Positions 51,571 to 63,220 of a stretch of DNA of 64,000 bases are shown piece by piece. A program made the translations under genes and the position numbers. Position 1 is the first letter of the stretch; each line of letters starts with the position of its first letter. The stretch comes from Aphanomyces cochlioides. Taxonomy: Eukaryota > Oomycota > Saprolegniomycetes > Saprolegniales > Verrucalvaceae. The stretch is taken from assembly GCA_019828595.1 (NCBI GenBank), contig JAHQRK010000009.1:2711066-2775065 (forward strand). Reading direction: 5' to 3'. The notes beneath the pieces were generated by a model, which worked only from the letters and a program-made list of their open reading frames with translations, made no database searches and was not told the origin of the DNA.

Positions 51571-52503
51571 ATTATACTTATTCCCATACACACCACATCA
51601 CACAACACACGTTCTCAAACACATTGACACACACACTTTTTTTCCACACACAAAAGAAACCTACAACATATCCCACACACCATCCACTCTCCCAACAAAA
51701 CAAAACCTACGCAATTCAATTTGGCATCCGCTCGTCGTCAGCCCTCGACAGTCCCAAGCTTCATTCCTCGTGTCCTCTGTCCATATCCTTTTACACGCAT
51801 ACTATTTAATTATAAACGTTATTATTAGCAGAGAGTTTTGACCTACATTTTCGTCTTTAAAGTCATGTTTCTCAAACGCTATAATGTTTTCCAAGTTATT
51901 TCTTATTGCATGCAAATCCTCATGAAATTCATATTCGGCGGGTCAAATTTCTTATCAAAACTCAAATACTTTGCTTCAGTATGGAGAAAAGTTCATCGTC
52001 GTTGTCGACCACTGTCAAGTGGCTCATTCATATAACGCCAACAAGCCAGGACAGAGCTTTGTGAAGGCAAAGCTACACGATCTTGAAAAGATTGTCGATC
52101 CCATTCGAGATGCTTCGTTTTGTTTATCCGTGTAGATTCCTATTTACATGTATTTTGGATGCATGCCTTGGCTGCCACGTTGAGGTGATTCAAATGAAAT
52201 TCACAGACTCAGAGATCATTGCAAACGATTGCATGACTACATCAAGACATGTCGGCGTATCTCGATGTGTCAACCATCGTAAACACACGAGCGTTTGGAG
52301 CAAGCCTCGCGAAGAGACTCAACAGAACAAAAACAAGACTGCATTTGTCTTGTCAAGAGTATAGATGGACACTGCAGATGGACCACAGTCCGTGAAAGAG
52401 AGATTCAAGGAATGTCTTATCCATATGTGCGTAGAGGTGAGCACCTCTTTTCGTGCTGGACGTGGCATGAGGTGACTAGTAAGAGCTGAGAAGAATACAG
52501 GAG
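51571..52503. repeat. tRNA-Ile spacer, truncated on the right (unit 6)
   Basis: Follows the other spacers up to GAATACAGGAG at 52503 and then switches to family A 5' sequence. The last about 95 bp of spacer, the terminator and the tRNA gene expected here are missing. Confidence 0.85.
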
Positions 52504-52544
52504 TGCCAGCTACCCCGCAGTACCACTCTACGCTATCTGACAAT

Positions 52545-55543
52545 ATGGTTGCTACCCGCTCGACCAACCCTCGTGCCCCATCTTGCTCCTCCGCGTTCTC
52601 TCCCTCGGCGTCCAGCCCCAGTGATATGGACGTCATCGTCGTTGCTGACCCATCCCCAAGCGATACCGACATGGCGTCGTCGTTGGAAGAGGACGTCGAC
52701 GATGCTTCCAACGCTTCGCATCATGACGCGTCTACGAATCCGCTCCCTACTCCAACGCGCGTTCCGTTTCCACGTCAACGTGCAACCCCTTCGAAACCGC
52801 GCCGTTTTGAACCCTTGCCTGTGACTCGCTCGACGAAGGCTTGCGATCCCGCGAATGATCCAACGACCTCTGACACTTGCGACGAAGCCTGGCAAGACGG
52901 CGTTCCAACCTCGGAAGATGTGCTCATGACGTCAACGACCTTGCCCGAAGAATCTCCATCAACCACGTCCATCGTGAGTGATGGTGGCTTGCCTGGCAAG
53001 ACTCCGTTGGGTTCTGTTCCTTTCGAGAATGTTCTCTCGACGAGTGATAGTGGCTTCTCGAAGACTCGCTCAAGCACCGACGTCAACATGACGACATGTC
53101 AAGGAAGATTCGAGAACAGTCCATCCCTGAGTGAAGGTCCCTTCTCGAAGAATCCCCGAGCGACAAGTCCACTCTGGCGACAGGTCAAGATCCCATCGAG
53201 ACTAGTCGCTCCATGAGTGATGGTCTCTTCTCGAAGAATCATCGGGCAAGATCTGGAACAATCGCGAACAACCCTGTGGCCAGTGTTGGTCATGGGAATA
53301 CTCAAGACCAAGTCACCCATGGAAGCTTCTCGAAGTCCAACGCGAGTGAAGGTCAAACGTGTGACTCTGTCCACCATGGGACAGGGTCCGGACAAGACCA
53401 AGCCTCTGACGCACGCTTGAGTGTTGGTCTGACGCACGACTCGGACTCTCACTCAGTCCGCCAGCCATCGTCTCAGGCTTCACCCGGATCGCATTTGGAA
53501 AACATTTCTCAATCTGGCGGAGCCCAGACACCTGGCCGTGGCCAACCCAACAACCGCCAGGCCCCCAACGACGTATGGGCCTTCCAAGCGCAACAGCGGT
53601 CTCAGTCTGCCAAGGCCATCAAGACCAAGGACGTTGCTCCTTACCAGCCCACGATGGAGGAACTCGAACCCCTCCTTCGCAAGCGTGCTGCTGGAACCCT
53701 CACGTTTGAAGACACCCTCCCGATCCAGAAGCACTCGGCGCGCGGCATCGTCGGCTGGTTGCAGATGCCCACGGGTGCACACACGAAGACCATCGATGTT
53801 TCAGCTGCCATGGCATCGATCCTTTTCGACAACCAAGCCCTCGGCCTCGACACTGCGATTGCTGACATTGTGAGATGCGAGAAGGACATCCCGAACCGCA
53901 TGCTCAAGTGGGGTGTTGCCTCTCACGAAGCGATGACGAAGCTGCGAGGCATCGCGTTTAAGATTCAAGTCGCTCGAGATGGCTCGTCCCAACACTTCAC
54001 GATGAACGTTCCGCACGTCCTCGGCGGATTTTTCATGGACATCCCTCAAGGCCTTCAAGATCAAGACGAAGAGCGCCTGATCTTCGACGTCATGACCAAG
54101 TTGGAGCCACGCTTCCTGTGGGGCTCCTACCCAACGTTTCCTCTTCAAGCGGTATGGCGAGCTCTCGGTACCGCCTTTACTTGAAGGAACCTCCGTACCA
54201 ACGACCATACAGCGCGACGGCCGTCTCGTCGAAGAAATTCTTTTCAAGGGCCGTTGTCTCCGCGTGTACGGTCAAGGGTGGTATTTTCGTGACAAGAACT
54301 TGGTTCGTTTGGACCTTGATGCAACGTCCCGCCAATATGGATTGAACAAGCCAGCTCCCGCCCAACCAACCAACCCGCCTTCTTCGACTCCCAAGGCGCC
54401 AAAACGTCGGAAAACTGCGCAAGCCAACCCTCCGCAGTGGACTGGCGTCAAGGCGTCGAGAGGCAAGCGCAAGAAGACGCAACAGCAAGTGGATTCCCCC
54501 GAGCATGGCCGCTCTTGGATTTCGCCCAACATGTTTGAAGCCCTCGACGAACGTGTGTGTGTCAACCCCGAGGAACACGTTGCTCAGTTTGGCGATTACA
54601 AGATCTCAACGATTGTACCCAAGCTGGACGTCTCGGATGACCCTCCCCACCTCCCTACGTCCGGTCAATTTGTCGGCGGCACCAAGATCCAAGATGGCGT
54701 TCCCAAGCGCATAGAAATGTCTCTTGACGAAATTCTCGCCGAACTACAAGACCTCGACACCAAGACAGCCAAAGTTCCATTGCATCTCTCAACCCAAGTC
54801 GAAGATGCAGTGACCAACAGCTCGTTCAACCTTGCCCAACTCATCAACGACGGCCGCGTCGACATGCTGTGTAGCCATCTCGAGCGTTCCCCGATTGAAT
54901 TTGGCTTGCAACTGCACCGACTTTTTGATGAAGACCGTGCATGCTTTGAGTACTTTGTGAGACAACGCCTCCTCCATCGGTGGCTTCGAGCGACTTGGGG
55001 TGGAGACAAACCGTTCTCCCAGCTGTACTCATTGACGTGGGGTGTGCGTATGACCCGCGAGCACGTTCAAGCCATCTTCAGCAACATCGAGCTATTCAAG
55101 AACATCGACTTCATCGATACTACCATTGACGGCGACGAGATTTCCCTCCACCGCGGCGACCTGGAAGAAGTGTTGGCTGTGGCAGAAGTTCTCTTGGCCA
55201 TTCATGCTCCAACGTACTACAACAGTGATGCTGCGATCGTGGCCTCTACCAGTACCCGGTCACTGCACTGGCTTCTCATTTGGGCTCCCGCTGTTTGTCG
55301 GGCGTATCGCTATCTGCCATATTGCTTGACACGAGCTTCGGCCTCTTGATTTGGAATATCATGGAAACGTTGTATGCCGGCGAAGACGAGAAGTCGCGAT
55401 ACGTCTTGACCACGATCCTGGAATTCCATGAGGCTGGCTCCCTGGACCCCACCTTCGACAACCAAGTGATGTTCCAACCCGACACTCAGACACTCATGCT
55501 GGGAGATGTTGCGAACGCAACGTCTGTCGCGTTCCGTGGCTAA
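52545..55543 (+). pseudogene. ORF1 with several frameshifts, family A (unit 7)
   Basis: Single-base losses relative to the full-length ORF1 near 53154-53157 (C run), 54130-54132 (C run), 54180-54182 (T run) and 55252 (A run). Near 54359 a complex but frame-neutral change turns PAPSPTN into PAPAQPTN. N-terminal G-x-FSK repeats and the central domain are still readable in pieces. It ends at the usual TAA at 55541-55543. Confidence 0.85.
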
Positions 55544-58500
55544 GGTGGTCGCGGCCGGTCTCTTCACCAAGTTCCCCATACTCGAACTGACCACTGCCAA
55601 CCTCAATGGGCTGAAAGACAACGGACATCTTGTGGCGCGGCGACTCCAAATTCCGACCCAAGCCGTTTTCTTTCAAGAAACCAAAATCAATAACATCAAA
55701 CATCTCGAAACCTTCCAACTCCACCTCAACAACGAAGTAGGCGTTGGCAAATACAAGCTCTTCACCAACGATCTCCGCACTGATCGCGTCGACTCACTCA
55801 ACAATCGGCGCTGCGGTGTGGCATCGTATTTCCATGGATCCATGCCTGGATTCCTCGACCTGCAACACTTGACCACCCATGACCGACCTGGAAGATACAT
55901 GGTTGTTCGAACTCAGTGGGACGGCGTTCCTGTGTACTTTCACAACGTCTATGCCCCGGTTATCGCTCACTCTCGAGCACCGTTTTTCGACGATCTGCCT
56001 CGCGACTTTGAAGACGACAGCATTCACTTTGTCGGAGGCGATTTCAACTTACCCTGGAGGAGCATCTGGACGCGACTCGACCTCGCCAAGACCACAACGC
56101 TGGTAAGGCGGAATGCATTGCCTGGCTTTCAGCACTTGGTGTTATCGATGCGTGGAGGATGCACCACCCCAACGAGCGCGTTTACAGCGGCCCTGGTCGA
56201 AGCAACCGCCTCGACTACCTGTTTGTGGACCAAGATATCGTCGCTCAAACGTACGCACGTTCAAGCTATTCCCCAAGCAGCTTTGCAGGCGACCACATGG
56301 AACACAAAGTGGTCCTCTCCTGCGAGCAGCGAGCTCCCGACCGAAGTTACTGGCGCCTCCCCCGTGAGCTCTTAAAGAACCCTCAAGTAGTCGCAGCGAT
56401 CAAGGCCGAAGCCAATCAACTTTTGGACGAGATGCGCGCAGACGACACTCAAAACTTTGGCGCAAAGTGGTACGGCTGGTTGAAGAGAATGAAGAAGCGT
56501 CTCCAAGTCAGTCATCGCCAGTACATTGACTCGATGAAGTACACACTCAACAGCCTCAAGATGAAGTGGCTTACTTCCCGCCGAGCATTCGACATGGGAC
56601 TCGTTGAGACATCCATTGTTAATACCGCCCGTCAAGCCCTTGACACTGCCCGCAGCGAGTACCGACAGTTCAACCTGGATCAGCAATTCGACTTTCACGC
56701 CAACGTCAACGAGCGAGGTACCAGTCACTTTTTTCGTCGACCCAAGGGGATCAAAGTGCCGCTCTCGTCCGTGACAATCAACGGTGTAACGTCGACTGAC
56801 CCGTCTGAAGTCAAGGCTGGTTTTACGTCTCATTGGAAAAACATCATGGTCACTCCAAGAGACCAACCACCGTTGAATCGGGCCCGTCGCCGAGCTATCA
56901 TTCGAGCCATTACTCGACGTCTCACTCAAGAACAGCGCGACGCTCTGGAAAGTCCTCTCACGGCGGAAGACCTGTGCGGCGCGCTCAAGTCTATGAACCC
57001 GAACAAGTCTCCTGGTTCAGACGGCTGGCCTGCAGCTTTCTTTCAAGTCTCCCCGGACGTATTCGCCCAAATCCTGCTCAAGGTGTTCAACTACCAACTC
57101 ACCCATCACGGTCACCTCCTGCTCCAACAACGCCGAAGTGCAGTGGCGCTCTTGTTCAAGGCTGGAGACAGAGGCGACCCTGGCAACTATCGGCCGATTA
57201 CTCTCATGTCGGTTGAAGTCAAGATTCTATCGCGGGCGCTGGCCTACCGTCTTGCACAAGTTGCCCCATACCTCGCTCACCCAAGCCAAGCTGGTTTTGT
57301 CCCTGGCCGTCGCTTGCACGACCACGTGATGCTGGTACAAGCATTGCAGACTTTCTGTACCAATGAAGACCACGACTACTACGCGACGTTTCTCGACTTT
57401 TCCAAGGCATACGATATGGTTGACCAAGGCTTTCTCTTCGACGTACTCAAGGAGATGAACATCGGTCCCACATTTGTGTCTTGGGTTCAGTTGCTTTACA
57501 ATACGCCTCTGGTCCAGATCATTTTCAACGACGGTCTTGGCCCTACCATACGGCCTACCCGCGGAGTCAAGCAAGGTTGCCCCCTATCGTGCATGCTCTT
57601 CGTACTTTACCTCGAGCCACTCGGCGAAATGCTACGCGGATCTCCTGATTTTGGTATTCCCCTTCCAAATGGAGACTCACTGACGAGCATCTACTTTGCC
57701 GACGACACGACTCTACTCTCGTCATCCCTCCAAGCGGCGGTCGAGCAAATGGCAATTGTCGAAGACTTTTGCTCTGTGTCTGGAGCTCGTCTCAACGTTG
57801 CCAAGTGCATGACTTTGGCGCTCAACAACAATCTCGATATCGAAGACATCGACGATGGTGGCCTCTTGAACGTCTTGCCGAGCGAGAAGCCAGTGAAATA
57901 CCTTGGTATTCTCTTTGGCCACCGACTGCCGCGCGATTTTCAAGTCCAGCAACTGAACGACAAGTTTCTGGCTGCGTTTCAAACGTGGGGAAGTCGTGCG
58001 CGAACCATCCAAGGCCGCAAACTCATCGTATCGACCATGTTGTTGTCGTTGTTATGGCATGTCACGGCTGCAGTGTATGTGCCTCCAACGATGGTTGCCG
58101 TTTGGCAAAGAATGGTCAACAAGTACATCCTTGGTCGGAAGACGCAAATCACCGACCATCATCGCTCAACTATTTGCCGCAAGTGGCAGTTCGATCAAAA
58201 ACTCGGCCTCGGTATTCCGCATGTGGCTTCGAAGCTTCGGACTCAGCGACTGCTGCGGCTCCAACTCTTGATGCAGCCCAATTCACCCAACACATTTGCC
58301 CCATGGAAGTTGCTTGTCAAGAGACAATTTTCCCGTGTCATGAACAAGCTGTATCGCGACACCCACCCGTTCGACTTTCTCACGTACTTCCCCAACCACA
58401 GCTCCAAGTGGTTGTTTTTGTGGGAGCTGCATCCTCTTTGGCACGACATTTGGCATCAATGGGCCGCCACACCTATGGCCAAGCGAACCGCTTCGCCACC

Positions 58501-59713
58501 AAGCCTCGAAGAACTTTTGAACCTCCCCGTGTGGCTGACATCCTACCCCGCTCTGCAAGTTGGTCCTGCGGGTGCTACATCAAATGTCGTGAAGACTGCT
58601 CTGTGTCGTCGATGGTGTAGACATGCGTCTCAAAACGGTTTCCACTGCCTCAAAGACTTCTTGACACGGCAAGGGACATGGCCTACAAGAGCTGCGTTTA
58701 TTGATCGACTGTCATCCAACAACCGTGCGGCACAAGTGACGTTACAAGCGAACGGCGCGATGGGATTTGCAGCACCCGAACGTGCTGGTCAAGTTTATAG
58801 CCACCTCACCAAGATATTCGACCAAGTCCTCCGCACGTCTGGCGTTCGAACTGGAACTGCTTTGACCGATATCGATACAACAAGTCACCCTTTCAAGGCA
58901 CTTTTCAAAGATCAATTGCTATCCTTCGAGCGTTGGCCCAAGCGACTCGTATCACGTTTGGCGCATCACGCCCCTTCGGATGGAAAACCGCACCCAGTGG
59001 CGACATCGTCCCGCGTCGAGCAACAAGATATTGCGACCTACGTGCGACTCATCCGCAAAACATGCCGTTGGCCGCCTCCCCTCCATGGCGACGTTTGGTT
59101 TCGACTGTTGTTCAACATGCTGCCTGTCAACTCGCGCTTGTTCTACTTGCAACCTCAGCAGCCAGACGTAATTTGCTGTGTCTATACCAATTGCGACGCA
59201 CCGGAGAACCAACACCACGCCTTCCACACCTGCTCTCGCGTGTATCCCCTTTGGCGTTTTCACGCGACCGCTTGGCGATGCTTCGGTGTCAATTTCGATT
59301 GGACTGCCATCACCAACATCGACCGCTTTCAAGTCAACGAACGCGGTAGCCAGCTTCAAGACATACTGTTTGTGCTCTGGGCTCTTCTGTGTGCTTCCAA
59401 CCTTCACTATATTTGGACAACGCACAACGCCGCCAAGTTCGAATCGAAGGAGCCGCCTCCGCCAGAAATTTGGCAAGAAGTCAGCTTCATCCGATGGCAT
59501 GCATCGATCCGCAGATGGCTTCGCCTCCAAGAAGTTGACAGCCCTCAACGAGTGGAAGCAATTTCAGCAATCAATACTTTGCATAGACAACCTGTCTATC
59601 GCCCACTGGTAGCCAAGTACCCGACTTTGCTCGCGCTCCAACCTTCAGCCCCAAGCAAGCCCAAGTATTTATTCAACAAGTCAAAAATCGCTGTACTCCA
59701 AAGCCCAAAGTAG
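55506..59713 (+). pseudogene. ORF2 with frameshift and altered C-terminus, family A (unit 7)
   Basis: A C is lost at 56051-56053 in the GGDFNLP region, the same run as in unit 6. From the in-frame ATG at 56159 the rest is open, including RT and CCHC. At the end, ATTAA of the normal stop region is replaced (AGCCCCAAGCAAGCCC), so the frame runs 20 or so codons into the 3' UTR to a TAG at 59711-59713. It has V428 like the full-length unit 5 copy. Confidence 0.85.
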
Positions 59714-59784
59714 AAAATCTGCTGAAGCATTTGGAAGTGGGATGAGCCGTTAGTAGGCAATATTAGTATTCCAAAACTGACAAC

Positions 59785-62247
59785 ATGGCGACTACCCGCT
59801 CTTCCAGCCGTGCTCATGCACACAAGCCCTCAGCTTTTTCTGCCTCTCCCTTTCGCAATACCTCGGACGCTTCTAGTATCATGGAGGTGATTGTTGACGA
59901 TGATGATGACGATGAACCTGACTCAATCATCGACAAAACTCCGCCTGCTGCTCAACCGCCCATACGTCTTGCTACACTCGGTGGTCGCGTGCCATTACCA
60001 AGCGCTCGTACCAGCGACAAAACTGTCAACAAGGATAATGTTTCTCCGATGCCTGATGAAGACATAGAGGATATCTCCAACAACAACCAACCACATACCC
60101 CACCGATTACTCAAGCCACTGAGCTGGAGCCGCGCTCTGAAGACCAATCGATTCGCGACACCAATGTTGATGTGGAAATGGAGCCTGAAGCTCAAATCGA
60201 TGCCTCGCCTCCTGCTACAACACGCTCCGTGCCAATACCACCCGAGTCGAACACCTCGACCAAAAAGCCAAACGAATGCGTGTGGGAATTCCAAGCCAAG
60301 CAGAGAGCTAAATCTGCCAAGGCTCAGCGGAACAGTGACGTCGGCCATTATCGACCAACTATGGCCGAGCTGGCGTCCTTGTTGCAAAAACGCGCGACAG
60401 GATCTCTCACGTTTGACGACACTTTGCCCATCCAAAAACATTCCCCAGAGATGTTGTTGGCTGGCTACAAATGTCCACTGGCCAATACACCAAATACATC
60501 GACATCTCCAAGGCAATGACATCTCTATTGTTTGACAACCAAGCGCTTGATTTGGACGATGCATTTGTCGATGTCATCAAGTGAGAAAGATGTCTCCAAT
60601 CGTCTTCTCAAGTGGGGCATAGCCTCTGAAGATGCTCTTAAAAAGCTGCGTGGAGTCTCTCTCAAGATCCAAGTGGCAAAGGATGGCAGCTCTCAGAGAT
60701 TTGTCATGACTGAGCCCCATATACTTGATGGATATTTCATCGATATCCCATCTGGTCTCCAAGGACAGGATGAAGAACGTCTCATGTTCAGCATCATGTC
60801 AAAGCTTGAGCCGCGCTTTTTGTGGGGCTCATACTCCACAGTTTCCTCGACGACTGGCTTGGCTAGCTCTCGTTATCGCTTGTATTTTGAAGGGACAGCT
60901 ATACCCGAATCTATGCACAATGACGGTCGATCAATTGAAGAATTCATTTTCAAGGGTCGGTGCCTCCGCGTGTTTGGTCAAGGATGGTTTTACCGTGACA
61001 AGAAGCTCGCGCGCCTTGACCTCGATGTAATCGCCACCCAACATGGACTTCACGCAACCCCTCACCGCCCACGGGGAGACGCCGCTGTCTCGACATCCAC
61101 TGCCAAACGGCAGAAAACGACCCGAGACAGCAACAAGGAATGGACTGAAGTTCAAACTACAGGCAAAAGAAAGAAAACCCCAATCTCCGCTGGCTCAATC
61201 CCAGCTCCTGATCGTCCTTGGATCTCCCCGAACATGTTTGCGGCTCTGGACGAACGCGCTAATGTTGAGCCCGAGGAACACGAAACGACAGTTGGCAACA
61301 CCACTGTCAAAGTAATTGTTCCAAAGCTGACACTCAAATCTGGTGACAAGGTGCACGTTGCCGCTGAAGAGTTCATTAGCGGATCAAACCCCACGAGGGC
61401 TCAATCCAAAGGTTTGAGAAGTCTCTCGATGCCATACTTGCCGAGCTCAACGACCTTGACACCAAGGCTCAAAACGCACCACAACATATCCCGGCCCAAG
61501 TTAAGGAAGCGTTAGCGCACGATTCCTTCAACTTATTGAAATTGATTACGGACGGGCGTGTTGACACGATCTGCATCCATCTAGAACGTGCGCCAATCGA
61601 ATTTGGACTGCAACTGCACCAAATTTTTGTCTCCAATCGTGACAGCTTCGAATACTTTGTTCGTCTTCGACTGCTTAAGTCGTTGGCTAAGAGCGTCTGG
61701 TGGTGGCACAAAATCTTTTGGTCAGCTCTACGAGGCAACATTCGGCACTCCAATCACTCACGACCACGTGATCTCGGTGTTCAGTGACCAGAAGATGGTC
61801 AACAACCTCCCACTCATCGAGGCAATCATCACCGATGATGACATCGTCCTCAACAGAGTTGAAGTCGAAGAAGTGCTGGCCATTGCAGAAGTATTGATGG
61901 CAGTTCATGCTCCACTATATTTCAATAGCGATGCGGCAATTTTGGCCTCAACAAAAAGTCCAGTGACAGCGTTACCCTCTCGCCTTGGTAAACGCAGTCT
62001 ATCCTCCGAAACGCTCATGTCACTCCTGATGTACACCGACCTTGGCCTCCACATATGGAACAGAATGGAATTCATGTACACTGGCGACGGAGAATCGATG
62101 TGTCACATCATGACAAAAATCCTTCAACTACACGAAAGCAACGATTTGGATATCACTCTCCACAATCAAGTCATGTTTCACCCAAGCGAACCTACTTTAA
62201 TTCACGGCGACCTAGCGGATCTCACAACGATCGCTTCCCGTGGCTAA
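59785..62247 (+). pseudogene. ORF1 of the decayed element, frameshifted
   Basis: ATG at 59785 (MATTRSSS). It follows family A ORF1 through VWEFQAKQRAKSAK, LTFDDTLPIQKHS, LLKWGIAS, RCLRVFGQGWFYRDKKL, basic AKRQKTTRD and GKRKKTPI, to IASRG with TAA at 62245-62247. Frame breaks lie near 60455, 60583, 61400 and 61680. The N-terminal region is shorter than in A and lacks the G-x-FSK repeats. The conserved middle and C-terminal parts mark the regions under constraint in this ORF1 type. Confidence 0.82.
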
Positions 62248-63220
62248 AGTGGTCGCGGCTGGTCATTTTGTCAAGCTCCCCATACTTGAAGTGACGACGA
62301 GCAACCTCAATGGGCTGAAAGAAAACGGACATCTTGTTGCACGGCGTCTTCGGAAACCGACACAAGCTGTTCTCTTTCAAGAAACGAAACTCAACAACGC
62401 AAAACATCTTGACACTTTCCACACTCACCTCGACAACGAAGTGGGTGTTAGCAAGTACAAACTTTTTACCAACGACTTACGAACAACCCGCACGGACAAT
62501 TTGAACAACCGTCGATGTGGCGTTGCATCATACTTTCACGAATCGATGCCTGGATTCTCAAGCCTGGTGCACTTATCACAACACGATATCCCTGGCCGTT
62601 ATATTGTGATCAAAACGTACTGGGATGAAACCCCAGTCTACATCCACAACATTTACGCGCCAGTTACCCCTCAACATCGGGCTAGTTTCTTTGACAGTCT
62701 CCCTCGCGCTTTTGAAGCTAACAGTGTACACCTGGTTGGGGAGATTTTTTAACCTTCCTGTCAACGAACACCTCGATGCTTCCAAACCACGGCAAGATCA
62801 CACCTTTGGAAAAGTCGAATGTCTTGCCTGGCTGTCACAACTAGGAGTCATCGACGCGTGGCGCCTACACCACCCTCACGAAAGACTGGCAAGCGGTCCA
62901 GGACGAAGCAATCGTCTGGACTACTGGTTCATTGACCAAGATTTAGTTGCCCAATCCTACCAAAGCTCAAAATATGCCACTAACAGCTTTGCCGGAGATC
63001 ACTTGCAGCAGTGGCTTAAGCGAATCAAACGACGTTTACAACAATGTCATCGCCACCACCTCCAATCCATGCAACACGAGCTCAAAAGCCTAAAACTGAG
63101 ACATATATGCCGCAACGATCATACGAAGCTGGCTTGCTCGACAGGGCTGCCGTTGATGCTACTCGGTTGGCGCTGGAAAACGCAAGAATCGAATATCGCC
63201 AATACCGCATGGATCAGCAA
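62216..63220 (+). pseudogene. ORF2 N-terminal fragment of the decayed element
   Basis: Endonuclease part only: VAKVVAAG, SNLNGLKENG, QETKLNN, NIYAPV. The frame breaks at 62745, where GGDFN should be (GGGGAGATTTTTTAACC). It resumes with NLPVNEHLDASKPRQDH, NRLDYWFIDQD and FAGDH, jumps over about 75 codons to WLKRIKRRL, and ends at YRQYRMDQQ. No ATG matches the family A ORF2 start; the frame is open only from 62216. RT is absent. Confidence 0.8.

Larger units (their letters stand above)
52504..59770 (+). mobile_element. Family A, near full length, both ends cut (unit 7)
   Basis: Starts at TGCCAGCTACCCC, lacking about the first 12 nt of the full-length element, and stops at CAATATTAGTATT in the 3' UTR, lacking about the last 45 nt. 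No target-site duplication lies on either side, so both ends look like recombination joints rather than insertion ends. Both ORFs are damaged. Confidence 0.85.
59771..63220 (+). mobile_element. Decayed A-related element, probably the 5' part of family B (unit 7)
   Basis: Starts CCAAAACTGACAACATGG, with ORF1 and the start of ORF2 homologous to family A at protein level but diverged throughout. It stops abruptly at 63220, where family B ORF3 sequence begins. Because the element at 35038 has only the 3' part of family B and this one only a 5' part of an A relative, the simplest reading is one family with an internal deletion. This is inference. Confidence 0.7.

Noticed and set aside
1..52503. 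LTR retrotransposon or tandem satellite
   Set aside because: No long terminal repeats, integrase, protease-RT-RNaseH order or tRNA primer-binding site. The large repeats are whole tRNA-plus-element units, and the short direct repeats are target-site duplications.
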